DNA of 64,000 nucleotides. Source: Hyphomicrobiaceae bacterium. Lineage in GTDB: Bacteria; Pseudomonadota; Alphaproteobacteria; Rhizobiales; Hyphomicrobiaceae. Positions 28,727 to 37,418 of the stretch are shown in pieces (position 1 is the stretch's first letter; each line of letters starts with the position of its first letter). The DNA is taken from contig JALHMC010000013.1 in the NCBI GenBank assembly GCA_022844225.1, positions 21,163-85,162 on the forward strand, in the 5' to 3' direction. The notes under the pieces were generated by a model that ran no database searches, was not told the DNA's origin, and worked only from the letters and a program-made list of their open reading frames with translations. A program made the translations under genes and the position numbers.

Positions 28727-29649
28727 AGGCGGGTGATCGGACGGTACGCGCGAGTGTGCGCCATAGGCTGGAATACGCCGGCCTCCGAATGGCGCTCATG
28801 ATCGCCCGGCTGCTCACGGTCGAGCAGGTGGCGGGCATCGGTGCCCGGCTCATGCGCTTTGTTGGGCCGCGTCTGCGTCAGAACCGCCGGGCGCTCTCCA
28901 ATCTTGCAATTGCCTTCCCCACCAAGACCTCCGCCGAGCATGCCGCCATCGCGCGCGCAATGTGGGCCCACGTCGGGCGGACGTTTGCTGAGACCCTTGT
29001 GCTCGATCGCCTTTTGGAGGATCGGGAGCGCATCTCGATTGAGAACCGCGAGGAGTGGGCCCGGCGGGCGGCGGAGCCGGGGCCGATCGTGGGCTGCACG
29101 CTCCACATGGGCAATTGGGAACTCGCAATCCGGCCCTTCAGTTTGTTCGGGCGTCCTCCGACAGGTGTCTACAAGCCCCTCGACAATCCCCTGATCGATG
29201 CCTGGTTGAAGCAATCTCGCTCCGCTCTGTTCCCAGGTGGGCTCCTCGGCAAAGGTGACCGCGAGGACAGTGACGGCACCGGCCAGCGAACGGCTCGTCA
29301 GTTGATCGACCGGGCACGTTCGGGTGGAGCACTAGGCTTCGTCATCGACCACTTCGACCGCCGAGGCGAGCCAGTGCCGTTCCTCGGCCGTACCGCACGG
29401 TTCGCGACCACGCCGGCTGGAATTGCTCGTCATCTTGGAGCCAGAGTCTGGCTCGGTCGTTGCCTGCGCATCGGCGAGACGAGCCGGTTCGTCTACGAGA
29501 TCCGCGAAGTCGCCGTACCACGCTCAGCCGACAAGAAAGCCGACAGTGCTGTTCTGATGGCGGACATCTTCGAGGTATTCGAGGAATGGATCCGCGAGCA
29601 TCCCGAGCAATGGATGTGGTGGAACACTCGCTGGGTCGACAAGCTGTGA
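28717..29649 (+). CDS. LpxL/HtrB-like lysophospholipid acyltransferase, copy 2
   Basis: A 310-residue paralogue of the preceding gene with the same order of motifs: an N-terminal hydrophobic segment (LRMALMIARLLTV), the catalytic HMGNWE in VGCTLHMGNWELAI, FPGGLLGKGDRE and the terminal EHPEQWMWWNTRW. The start at 28717 lies inside the upstream gene and gives an N-terminus that aligns with copy 1. ATG 28696 is an alternative with GGAG very close to it. The overlap suggests translational coupling. The pair converges with sodC. It differs from copy 1 in the mid-region after the active site, hinting at a different donor or acceptor. Confidence 0.87.
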   Translation: MVVEAGDRTVRASVRHRLEYAGLRMALMIARLLTVEQVAGIGARLMRFVGPRLRQNRRALSNLAIAFPTKTSAEHAAIARAMWAHVGRTFAETLVLDRLLEDRERISIENREEWARRAAEPGPIVGCTLHMGNWELAIRPFSLFGRPPTGVYKPLDNPLIDAWLKQSRSALFPGGLLGKGDREDSDGTGQRTARQLIDRARSGGALGFVIDHFDRRGEPVPFLGRTARFATTPAGIARHLGARVWLGRCLRIGETSRFVYEIREVAVPRSADKKADSAVLMADIFEVFEEWIREHPEQWMWWNTRWVDKL

Positions 29650-29719
29650 GCCCAGCCTTTTATCGATGTCGCGCTCATTCGTGAACAGATAGGGGTCGGC
29701 TCCCCCTTCCAAGTTCCGG

Positions 29720-30337
29720 TTATCGGGCCCGAGCGCCGATCACACCGCAAGCGATCCGGGCGGCGGCACTGTCCATGTCGGCGTGGTCGTCGGCTTCGGC
29801 ATGCACGATGATGGCCGATCCGTCACTATCGAGCATTGCAGCGCGCTCCCCTGCCTGGCCTGCGTCGGCGGCGCCCGTGCCGGCACCTGTCGCAGCACTT
29901 CCCGAGCCGGCCACCTGCTGCGCGGATAGCGAAAGTCGCGTCGAGAAGAACTCCGCGGTTGCCGTGCCATCGTCTGCGACGTGGATGTTCGGCAGATCGC
30001 CCGCGTGCGGCCCATCGGCACTATCGAAGCCGTGCGCTGCGCCGGTCGGATTGAAGTGACCGCCAGCCGATTTGAAGTCCGGGGCCTCGCAACTGCCGAC
30101 CTCGTGAATGTGGAAGCCATGCGGACCGGGTGGCAGGTTCTCGAGTTCAGCGACGAAAAGCGTCCCATTTGCAAGTTGGCGGACCTCGACGGTGCCGACC
30201 GACTGGCCCTGGGTATTCTTCATATCGACCGTGACTTGCTGTGCCGCCGCATTTGCCGACCGAGAGGGAGTCTGCTGGGCGACGGCAGTTGCCGAAGCGA
30301 GCAGGGAGAGCGAAAGTGAAAGGACCAGTGACCGCAT
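29720..30337 (-). CDS. sodC: Periplasmic Cu/Zn superoxide dismutase
   Basis: SodC converts superoxide to peroxide and oxygen in the periplasm. The 205-residue precursor has a Sec signal ending near AVAQ. Metal ligands are complete: copper histidines in [12 protein letters not shown] (His76, His78), the bridging His94 in GGHFNP, zinc ligands His102, His111 and Asp114, and the last copper ligand His179 in [10 protein letters not shown]. The disulfide cysteines (Cys83, Cys197) and the active-site arginine in ARIACGVI are present. Residues about 140-167 are an unusual Gly/Ala/Ser-rich insertion inside the barrel. A perfect EcfG-type promoter precedes the gene, so it is probably part of the general stress regulon. 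GGAG upstream of ATG 30337 supports the start. Confidence 0.95.
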   Translation of the reverse strand: MRSLVLSLSLSLLASATAVAQQTPSRSANAAAQQVTVDMKNTQGQSVGTVEVRQLANGTLFVAELENLPPGPHGFHIHEVGSCEAPDFKSAGGHFNPTGAAHGFDSADGPHAGDLPNIHVADDGTATAEFFSTRLSLSAQQVAGSGSAATGAGTGAADAGQAGERAAMLDSDGSAIIVHAEADDHADMDSAAARIACGVIGARAR

Positions 30338-30376
30338 CAGGAGGCTCCTTTGCGAGAGGGGAGACGATCCCTCCCG

Positions 30377-30401
30377 AACGCCCTCCCGGCAGCTCGGTTC
30401 C
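30377..30401 (-). promoter_or_regulatory. EcfG-type (general stress sigma) promoter of sodC
   Basis: Read on the minus strand: GGAAC (30401-30397), a 16-base spacer, and CGTT (30380-30377). This is an exact match to the consensus GGAAC-N16/17-CGTT for EcfG sigma factors as I know it. The -10 lies about 40 bases before the sodC ATG, giving a leader of roughly 30 bases. Confidence 0.75.
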
Positions 30402-30479
30402 GGTCCCCGGAAGCCGGTTCCGCCGCGCCCAGAAGCCAGCTACAAGACGGCAATCGAACAGTTGACTGGGCCCATCCTC

Positions 30480-31538
30480 ATGAATCCCTCCCGCACGCCC
30501 GCCAAATTCTACGCGCCACTCGCTACGGGCGCGCCCGAGCCGTATCGCAACCTTCCCGTGCGCCTCGAGCGCATGATCCACTTCGTGCCGCCACACAACG
30601 ACAAGATCCGCGGACGCGTCCCCGATCTCATCAAGCAGGTGGATGTGGTCCTCGGCAATCTCGAGGATGCCATACCGGCCGACCAGAAAGAGAATGCCCG
30701 CAAGGGCTTCGTGGCCATGGCGCGCGACAACGACTTCGGCCAGACCGGTCTGTGGACACGCATCAACTGCCTGAACTCGCCGTGGGGCCTCGACGATATC
30801 CTCGAGGTGGTACCGGCTGCCGGCGCCAAACTCGACGTCGTGATGCTGCCCAAGGTCGAAGGGCCGTGGGACATCCACTATCTGGATCAGCTTCTGGCGC
30901 AACTCGAAGCCAAGCATGGCATTGGCAAACCGATCCTCATTCACGCCATCCTCGAAACGGCCGAGGGGGTTCGTAACGTCGAGGCGATCGCGGGGGCGTC
31001 GCCTCGCATGCATGGAATGAGCCTCGGGCCCGCCGATCTTGCCGCCTCGCGCGGGATGAAGACGACGCGCGTCGGTGGCGGCCATCCGGATTACGGCGTT
31101 CTGGCGGATGCGGGCACCGACGCCAAGGCCCCCCGCATGCTGTTCCAGCAGGATCTCTGGCACTACACGGTCCAGAAAATGGTCGATGCTTGTCTGATGT
31201 ACGGTCTGAAGCCGTTCTATGGCCCGTTCGGGGACTTTTCCGACCTAGCGGCCTGCGAGGCGCAATTCCGGAATTCCTTCTTGCAGGGCTGCCTCGGCGC
31301 CTGGTCCTTGCATCCGACGCAGATCGAGATCGCAAAGCGCGTTTTCTCGCCCGATCCGGGGGAAGTTGCCTTCGCTGCCAGGATCATTGCCGCCATGCCG
31401 GATGGGACGGGGGCCGCAATCGTTGATGGCAAGTTCCAGGACGATGCAACTTGGAAACAGGCCAAGGTGATCGTCGACTTGGCCAGGCTGGTCGCAAGCC
31501 GCGATCCGGAAATGGCCAAGGTCTATAATCTCGGCTGA
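30480..31538 (+). CDS. HpcH/HpaI aldolase / malyl-CoA lyase-like CoA-ester lyase
   Basis: A 352-residue TIM-barrel lyase of the CitE/malyl-CoA lyase group, longer than the one at 8.2 kb and only distantly like it. Metal/substrate motifs: [48 protein letters not shown] and the [19 protein letters not shown] segment. The last of these marks a branch common in Hyphomicrobiales. It probably cleaves a malyl- or methylmalyl-type CoA ester, but the substrate is not proven by sequence. ATG 30480 is the first in-frame start followed by family-like sequence; the upstream frame overlaps sodC. It is divergent from sodC across about 140 bases. Confidence 0.87.
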   Translation: MNPSRTPAKFYAPLATGAPEPYRNLPVRLERMIHFVPPHNDKIRGRVPDLIKQVDVVLGNLEDAIPADQKENARKGFVAMARDNDFGQTGLWTRINCLNSPWGLDDILEVVPAAGAKLDVVMLPKVEGPWDIHYLDQLLAQLEAKHGIGKPILIHAILETAEGVRNVEAIAGASPRMHGMSLGPADLAASRGMKTTRVGGGHPDYGVLADAGTDAKAPRMLFQQDLWHYTVQKMVDACLMYGLKPFYGPFGDFSDLAACEAQFRNSFLQGCLGAWSLHPTQIEIAKRVFSPDPGEVAFAARIIAAMPDGTGAAIVDGKFQDDATWKQAKVIVDLARLVASRDPEMAKVYNLG

Positions 31539-31560
31539 GGTTCACTGCCCGACGCTGCGA

Positions 31561-32889
31561 TCAACTCGCCGGCCCCGTCGCCCACGAACGGGTGTTGGAA
31601 GGGGGAGCGCCGCGCGGCGTGATGCGAGCTTGCTCGGCATCACGCAGGCGCCGGCGGTTGGCGAAGAACCACGCAACAGTCAGTAGCTGCAACCCGAGGA
31701 CGATGCCGAATGCCATGCGGTAGCCCTCGGGTGCATAGCCCCCACCCGACATCTGCGGATAAAGGTCGATGACCCCGCCGACGGCGTATTGGACAAAGAA
31801 CGCGAAGCCGAACATCACGAGGTTGACGGCGGTATTGCAGCGGCCCGAGAGCGCCGCGCCGAAGTAGCTTGAAAGCCACGGATAGGCGAGCACGGCGGAA
31901 TGGCCCGTCATTGCGAAGACTGACCACGTGAGCACGGGTGGCACGGGGAGCTGCAGGACTAGGGCACCTAGAGAGACGAGGTAGACCGTCAGAAAGCCCA
32001 TGTTGACGTCGAGGAGACTGAACCCGCGACGAGTCAGCCGGTCGGCGATGAAGCCGCTCAGCAGCACCCCGCCCAGGAACGCAGCGCCCATCACCGTGAG
32101 CGCATGCCCCGTACCGATCCGGTCGAAGCCGGCGACATCCCGGAACCATGGTCCCGCCCACAGGGTTTGCAGGGCGATGTGCGATCCCGCCGGAATGGCG
32201 AGCACCGGCATGAGGGCGAGAAAGACGGGATCACGGTAGATCCGCCCGACATCCGCGACCTGCGATCTGAATGAAGACGGGGCGGGGGCCGCGCTTTTGC
32301 GCTCGGGCACGATAAACAAAATCAATGCCGCCACGACCAGCGTCGCCAAACCGAGCCAGATGAAGGCCGACCGCCACCCGATCTCGCGCACAGCCCACTC
32401 AGTGGGAGCCGAGGCGACGATCACCCCCACCGCACCCGCGGACATGACACACGCATTCGCCAGCGCCCGTCGCTGCTCAGGTACCCATATCACCACCGCC
32501 TTGAAGCTCGACATCAAGCCACCCGCAAACCCGATGCCGATTACGGCGCGTGCGAGTGTCAGCGCGATCACGTCGTTGCCGAGCGCGAACAGGAGGGCAC
32601 CGACGCCACCCGTCGCCACCAGGGCCGACTGGACGCGACGTGGTCCAAAACGGTCGAGGAGAATGCCGAGTGGCAGCTGGAATAGCGCGAACGCAAGCAG
32701 GTAGGCCGACGTCAGCAGTCCGAGTTCCGATGCTGTCAGTCCGACATCGCGAACCAGATCGGGCGCGACGACGGCATTCACGGCACGATACAGATACGAG
32801 AAGAAGTAGCCGAGCCCGAATGGACCCAGCGCCAGCACGATCAAACCCCAGCTCGGTGGCCAGGTCTCGTCGTTCACTCGCTTCTGCAC
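31561..32889 (-). CDS. Major facilitator superfamily transporter
   Basis: A 12-helix MFS permease of about 442 residues. The signature loop between helices 2 and 3 is GILLDRFGPRRVQ, and helix 4-5 shows RAVIGIGFAGGLMSSFKAV. The inner-membrane location is certain from hydrophobicity. No ATG is available near the start; GTG 32889 was chosen because AGGAAGG lies 7 bases upstream. GTG codons at 32895 and 32877 are alternatives. It lies downstream of and convergent with the CoA-ester lyase and divergent from the aldo/keto reductase. The resemblance is to NNP/oxalate- or hexuronate-type MFS carriers, but substrate and direction are unknown. Confidence 0.86.
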   Translation of the reverse strand: MQKRVNDETWPPSWGLIVLALGPFGLGYFFSYLYRAVNAVVAPDLVRDVGLTASELGLLTSAYLLAFALFQLPLGILLDRFGPRRVQSALVATGGVGALLFALGNDVIALTLARAVIGIGFAGGLMSSFKAVVIWVPEQRRALANACVMSAGAVGVIVASAPTEWAVREIGWRSAFIWLGLATLVVAALILFIVPERKSAAPAPSSFRSQVADVGRIYRDPVFLALMPVLAIPAGSHIALQTLWAGPWFRDVAGFDRIGTGHALTVMGAAFLGGVLLSGFIADRLTRRGFSLLDVNMGFLTVYLVSLGALVLQLPVPPVLTWSVFAMTGHSAVLAYPWLSSYFGAALSGRCNTAVNLVMFGFAFFVQYAVGGVIDLYPQMSGGGYAPEGYRMAFGIVLGLQLLTVAWFFANRRRLRDAEQARITPRGAPPSNTRSWATGPAS

Positions 32890-33033
32890 CGCCACGCCTT
32901 CCTGGATCGATCCGGTCAGCCGATCGTACCGGCAATATGCTCGAAGTTCAGGCACACGCCGCTTCCCTCGTCAATCATCCAGCCGCCTGCTAGGCCTTCG
33001 ACAGTCCGTGCCTTTTACATAGAGAGAGAAGCC

Positions 33034-34059
33034 ATGACTCAACCGACGTACCGTCCCCTCGGATCGAGTGGGCTCAAGGTCTCCAACGTGTGCCTGGGAA
33101 CCATGATGTTCGGGGGGCCGTGTCCGCCCGAGGAGGCGGAACGCATTGTGACCGCCGCCGCGGACGAGGGTGTGAACTTCATCGACACGGCCAACACCTA
33201 CGAGAAAGGACGCTCCGAAGAGGTGGTCGGGCGCGCGATCCGGTCCAGGCGGAGCCATTGGGTGCTGGCGACGAAGCTCGCTCAGCCGATGGGGCCCGGC
33301 CCGAACGATCGCGGCCTGTCGCGACGGAACATGATCCAGGCCACGGACGCCTCGCTTGCGCGCCTCGGCACCGACTGGATCGACATCCAATATATCCACC
33401 GCGTCGACCCGACGGTGCCCTGGGTCGAGATCGCCCGGACCTTTGGCGACCTGATCCAGGCCGGCAAGATCCGGTATTGGGGTCTATCGAATGTGCGATC
33501 GTGGCACATTCCAGTGGTTGCTGCGGCCTGTAAGGAAGCCGGTGTGCCGCCCCCTGTCGTTCTGCAGCCCTGTTATAACATCATGAGCCGAACGCCCGAG
33601 GTCGAGTTATTCCCGGCCGCGCATGCGTTCGACTTGGGCATAGCCGTCTACAGCCCGTTGGCGCGCGGCATTCTTTCGGGGAAGTACCAGCCTGGCAGCA
33701 ACGCGCCACCCGATACGCGCGCCGGCCGCCAGGACCGCCGCATGATGCAGACCGAATGGCGGCCCGAGTCGCTCCGTATCGCCCAGCAATTGAAACAGCA
33801 CGCCGAGAGCAAGGGCCGATCATTGGTCGATCTCGCGATTGCCTGGACGCTCAACAATGCGGCCGTCACTTCGGTGATAGGGGGCCCCCGTACCCACGAG
33901 CAATGGGCAGCATATATGGCGGCGCTGAACTATCCTTGGGCACCCGATGACGAGGCCCTCGTCGATAGCCTCGTGCCGCCCGGCCATCCATCGAGCCACG
34001 GTTACACCGACCCGGAATATCCCGTCGAAGGGCGATTCCCCCGAACGGCGGCTCAATGA
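33034..34059 (+). CDS. Aldo/keto reductase
   Basis: NAD(P)H-dependent oxidoreductase of 341 residues with a TIM-barrel fold. The catalytic tetrad is visible: Asp and Tyr in FIDTANTYEKGRSEEVVG, Lys in VLATKLAQP, and His in IQYIHRVDP. GIAVYSPLARGILSGKY and AIAWTLNNAAVTSVIGGPRT are typical late motifs forming the coenzyme site. It looks like the AKR branch of YajO/Tas/perakine-reductase-like enzymes. GAGAGAGA just upstream of ATG 33034 is the ribosome site. Physiological substrate unknown. No operon partner is evident on the same strand. Confidence 0.9.
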   Translation: MTQPTYRPLGSSGLKVSNVCLGTMMFGGPCPPEEAERIVTAAADEGVNFIDTANTYEKGRSEEVVGRAIRSRRSHWVLATKLAQPMGPGPNDRGLSRRNMIQATDASLARLGTDWIDIQYIHRVDPTVPWVEIARTFGDLIQAGKIRYWGLSNVRSWHIPVVAAACKEAGVPPPVVLQPCYNIMSRTPEVELFPAAHAFDLGIAVYSPLARGILSGKYQPGSNAPPDTRAGRQDRRMMQTEWRPESLRIAQQLKQHAESKGRSLVDLAIAWTLNNAAVTSVIGGPRTHEQWAAYMAALNYPWAPDDEALVDSLVPPGHPSSHGYTDPEYPVEGRFPRTAAQ

Positions 34060-34605
34060 GCGGAAAGAAGCGCGGCGAGTCGACGATTCGCATCGATTAC
34101 CCGCTTCGCCGCCCGTTTCAGTCTCCAAACGCCCCGATTGAGAGGGTGGGCACCCCTGCTGCTGCGATAGATTTCCTTAACAAACTCGAGAACAATAAAA
34201 GAACAAGACGGACTTCGTGGCTCCCAAGCAACAAGTGACCCATTTCCTTCAGACATGCACACAGCAATGTTTGCCCGCCTCCCACGTCTGCACTAAGCCT
34301 GACTCACTAGTCGAGTCGTGTGGGTGGTTCATAAGACGAACCAGTCGATCACCGGGTCAGAGTAGGTGGGGCGAAAGTCTCACGAACCGGTCGCAGAAGC
34401 GCAGGAAGCATAGCCCGGCGCCAAACGCGAGATCCTCCCGCACTCCGTTCTCCAGCGTTTGTATCTGTTGATTCCGCGTCAATTCGCGTCCCTCCGCGGC
34501 GGCGTGCGCTTCACGCGCGTGCGTGCGGTCTCGCAGGGACACGGAAGCCAGCGCCGGGCTGCGCGTGCTGCTTCCTGCACGAGGAAAGAACTGGAGAGAC
34601 CAAGA
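34060..34605. other. Leader/intergenic region upstream of porin copy 2
   Basis: About 545 bases with no convincing gene. A 60-codon frame overlapping the reductase stop (34056-34238) has no family features. The segment 34160-34330 is A/T-richer than its surroundings and probably holds the porin promoter. The remainder up to the ATG could be a long 5' leader with several small GC-rich hairpins. Confidence 0.55.
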
Positions 34606-35916
34606 ATGAAAACCTCTACAAAGTTCGCCATGGCGGCGGCGGTCACGGCCCTGATGGGTACGTCGGCGATCGCAGCCGATCTGGGCGGCTCTTGCTGCGC
34701 GGATCTCGAAGAGAGGATCGCTGAGCTCGAGGCCACGACCGTCCGCAAGGGCAACCGCAAGGTGTCCGTGCAGATCTCGGGCTTCGTCGGCCACCAGATC
34801 ATGTGGTGGGATGACGGCAGCCAGTCGGATGCCTACATCGGCGACGGCGGCAACATCTTCTCGCGTTGGCGCCTGCGCGGCTCCGCGAAGATCAGCCCCG
34901 ACCTCGAGGCCGGCTTCCTCTACGAGTTCGGCGTCAACAACAACTCGTTGGCCTCGGTCAACCAGGGTAACGGCGGTGACGATCTCGGCGAGTCGGGTCC
35001 GTCCAACCTTCGTGACCAGACCGTCTGGTTGAAGCACAAGAGCCTCGGCATGGTGAAGATCGGCCATGGTTCGACGTCGACCGACAACCTTGTGCTGATC
35101 GACCTTGCCAACCGCTCTGCGGCTGGTACGCCGGACGTCGGTCTGTACTTCGGTGGCTTCCAGCTCCGCGCAGCCGACGGCTTCTTCTTGCCGAACACCT
35201 GGGCTCAGGCCGCTCGCGGCCACGAGTCTTGGGACACGAGCCGTCGTAACCACATCCTGTACGAGACGCCGTCGCTTGCCGGCTTCACCGTCCAGGCGGC
35301 TGTTGCTGAAGACAACTACTGGGATGTCGCGCTGCGCTACGCTGGCGAGTTCAACGGCGTCCGCGTCGCCTTCGGCATCGGCTATCAGGAAGACTCCGAG
35401 TTCAATCGTCCGGTGGGCGGTCTGAACGCGGGCACCTTCTCGGTTGTTTGCACGAACAACTGCGACTCGGTGACGAGCGAGATCAAGGGTTCGGCGTCTA
35501 TCCTGCACGTGCCGACCGGTCTCTTCCTGACGGGTGCTGCCGGCTCTCGTGAGCTGAGCGGTCTGCGGGTCGCAGGCGCTGCAGCCACCGATTACGCCGG
35601 TCCTGACGCCACGTTCTGGCACTTGTCAGGTGGTGTTGCGAAGAACTACTTCGGCATCGGCAATACGGTTCTGTTCGGCGAGTACGGCGAGGGTGAAGGC
35701 GGTCTCGAGCAGGCCGACCATCTCGGCGGCACGGCACCGCGCTGGGCTGGCACCGAGTTCACCCACTGGGGTCTCGGCGTGAACCAGTACGTCGACGCTG
35801 CTGCGATGCAGATCTTCGCGACCTACAAGCACTTTGAGCTCGACGGCGTGCTCAATGGCTTCCGTGAGAACGCGGAATTCTCGACCTTCATCGTCGGCAC
35901 GCGCATCGACTTCTAA
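34606..35916 (+). CDS. Outer-membrane porin, copy 2
   Basis: A 436-residue rhizobial-type porin, paralogue of the leftward porin at 24.2-25.6 kb. The signal peptide (MKTSTKFAMAAAVTALMG) is cleaved near AIAADLGG. The mature N-terminus repeats the paired-cysteine CCADLEERIAELEATTVRK feature. The barrel ends with VGTRIDF, whose terminal Phe serves BAM recognition. Codon use is noticeably more biased (CTC, GGC, AAG, TCG) than in neighbours, which fits a very highly expressed protein. GGAG lies about 10 bases before ATG 34606. A strong terminator follows within 30 bases, so it is transcribed alone. Confidence 0.94.
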   Translation: MKTSTKFAMAAAVTALMGTSAIAADLGGSCCADLEERIAELEATTVRKGNRKVSVQISGFVGHQIMWWDDGSQSDAYIGDGGNIFSRWRLRGSAKISPDLEAGFLYEFGVNNNSLASVNQGNGGDDLGESGPSNLRDQTVWLKHKSLGMVKIGHGSTSTDNLVLIDLANRSAAGTPDVGLYFGGFQLRAADGFFLPNTWAQAARGHESWDTSRRNHILYETPSLAGFTVQAAVAEDNYWDVALRYAGEFNGVRVAFGIGYQEDSEFNRPVGGLNAGTFSVVCTNNCDSVTSEIKGSASILHVPTGLFLTGAAGSRELSGLRVAGAAATDYAGPDATFWHLSGGVAKNYFGIGNTVLFGEYGEGEGGLEQADHLGGTAPRWAGTEFTHWGLGVNQYVDAAAMQIFATYKHFELDGVLNGFRENAEFSTFIVGTRIDF

Positions 35917-35942
35917 GTCGAAGGCACGGCTACAAGAAACAG

Positions 35943-35970
35943 AAAGGCCGCCCGAAAGGCGGCCTTTCCT
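35943..35970 (+). terminator. Rho-independent terminator of porin copy 2
   Basis: A 10-bp stem (AAAGGCCGCC at 35943-35952, GGCGGCCTTT at 35958-35967), loop CGAAA, ending in a short T-run. It lies 26 bases after the stop codon. Confidence 0.92.
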
Positions 35971-36153
35971 CTACATGAGATGCTAGTTGTGTTGCGAATG
36001 AGCATCATGGCGTAAAGATCACAGCTAGAGAACAAACGTTAGACGTCCGTTTACCGCTGTGGATCAAGACTTGAGTTCGCCCAGGTGTGACGGCATGTAC
36101 GTGCCAGTATGTTGCGGCGAACGGATGTGAAGGCGTTGAAGACGCGGGATTTC

Positions 36154-36522
36154 ATGATCATGCAGCGCTTGAGATGGATGCTGGTGTTCGGAGCTCTTGG
36201 AGTGTTGAGCACGGCCGCGCTGGCGTTTCAGGAGAGCAAGGGCGGGGTTGCGACGGAGCAACGTCCTTCGGGCGAGGCCGCGGCGCCTTCGGGTTTGCCA
36301 CAGCTCAACCTCAAGGATACCGGGGTGTCGGTGGCTCCGGCGACGGGTGTCGAAGTCCGGATACCGGGACTCGGTAAGTTGGGCGTTTTGCCGAAGTTCG
36401 ATTTCGGTCTCGAGCTGCTGTACGGTGTCAACGAAGGCAAGGCCCAGGACCCAGAGCGCCAAGGCCAGACGCTTCCGGCCGATGACATGCAGATCCGTGG
36501 ATCGTTCAAGCACCGCTTCTGA
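36154..36522 (+). CDS. Small exported protein of unknown function
   Basis: A 122-residue protein starting MIMQRLRWMLVFGALGVLST, a Sec signal peptide cleaved near AALAF. The mature part is short, with a conserved-looking block VEVRIPGLGKLGVLPKFDFG followed by LELLYGVNEG, and ends FKHRF. The terminal Phe and the alternating pattern could suit an outer-membrane or membrane-attached peptide, but no domain is recognised. The start is uncertain (an ATG at 36160 is also possible), and the ribosome site is weak. A good terminator follows 30 bases after the stop, which supports a real monocistronic gene. Function not assignable. Confidence 0.68.
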   Translation: MIMQRLRWMLVFGALGVLSTAALAFQESKGGVATEQRPSGEAAAPSGLPQLNLKDTGVSVAPATGVEVRIPGLGKLGVLPKFDFGLELLYGVNEGKAQDPERQGQTLPADDMQIRGSFKHRF

Positions 36523-36553
36523 AGATTGGGTGCCTGTAGGTCGATTGAGCATA

Positions 36554-36576
36554 GGGGCGCATTTGCGCTCCTTTTT
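36554..36576 (+). terminator. Rho-independent terminator
   Basis: Seven-bp stem with one G-T pair (GGGGCGC at 36554-36560, GCGCTCC at 36565-36571) followed by TTTTT. It ends the small exported-protein transcript before the phosphatidylcholine synthase gene. Confidence 0.85.
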
Positions 36577-36608
36577 GCGTTAGAGGCGGGCTGATTCAGG
36601 AGGGGATT

Positions 36609-37301
36609 GTGGCTCGGCTAGCCGGCTTCGCTGTCCACGTCTTTACAGCACTCGGCAGTGTTTGCGCGCTCCTCTCGATGCTGGCCATTTTCGATCGTGC
36701 CTATGAGCTGGCGTTCGTCTGGCTTTTCGTCGCGCTTGTCATCGACACGGTCGACGGGACTTTGGCCCGGGCCGTCGAGGTCAAGGTCCACGTGCCCCGC
36801 TTCTCCGGCGACAGGCTCGATCTCGTCATCGACTACGTGACGTATGTCTTCGTGCCCGTGCTCGCTCTGCTGCACGCCGGCTTCTTGTCCGGCATAATTG
36901 GTGGCATTACGGGGGGGCTTATCCTCCTCAGCGCGCTCTATCATTTCGCCGACACCGAGAGTAAGGCCGCTGACAACTGTTTCGTTGGCTTCCCCGCCGT
37001 GTGGAACATCGTTGCGTTCTGCCTGTTTGCGTGGAACGCCCCAGGATGGTTGGCTGTCGTGATTTCACTGGCACTTGTCGCGTTGACCTTCGTGCCTATG
37101 CATTGGGTCCACCCGATGCGGGTCGCTCGCCTGTTCTGGCTCAACGTCGGTATCGCTGTGGTCGGTATTGCAGCAGGGATCTGGGTGCTGGCCACCGGCC
37201 TGCCTGGGGGAGTGGGCCCGGGTCTCGTGCTGGCCGGGGCCTCGCTGTATTTCGTCGTGTTGGCCCTTTCTTGGCCTCTCCTGCGAAGTGAAGCGGTCTA
37301 G
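36609..37301 (+). CDS. pcs: Phosphatidylcholine synthase
   Basis: Inner-membrane CDP-alcohol phosphatidyltransferase of 230 residues that condenses CDP-diacylglycerol with choline to give phosphatidylcholine. The family motif DGxxAR-x(n)-GxxxDxxxD is present with the long Pcs spacing: DTVDGTLARA and then FSGDRLDLVIDYVTYVF. About seven to eight hydrophobic segments span the protein. HVFTALGSVCALLSML near the N-terminus is also Pcs-like. This pathway needs exogenous choline. Start is GTG 36609 with AGGAGGGG just upstream, a strong ribosome site. Phosphatidylcholine is typical of plant- or host-associated and many soil Alphaproteobacteria. Confidence 0.9.
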   Translation: MARLAGFAVHVFTALGSVCALLSMLAIFDRAYELAFVWLFVALVIDTVDGTLARAVEVKVHVPRFSGDRLDLVIDYVTYVFVPVLALLHAGFLSGIIGGITGGLILLSALYHFADTESKAADNCFVGFPAVWNIVAFCLFAWNAPGWLAVVISLALVALTFVPMHWVHPMRVARLFWLNVGIAVVGIAAGIWVLATGLPGGVGPGLVLAGASLYFVVLALSWPLLRSEAV

Positions 37302-37418
37302 CGGTTGGATCTCTGTGGCGCCGCTGGCACTGCGTTTACCATGATGCATCTTCCTCTCCCCTCGACGCCCGATTTGCGGTTCTTCAAGGCTCGATGACGG
37401 AAGGCGGGGGAGTGGGGT

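Noticed and set aside
34056..34238. A 60-codon frame overlapping the aldo/keto reductase stop as ATGA
   Set aside because: The overlap is attractive, but the product has no family features, and the region is A/T-rich like a promoter.
25866..34325. A shared ACTCGACTA string upstream of both porin genes
   Set aside because: Only nine bases match, and orientation and distance relative to the two genes differ, so chance is likely.
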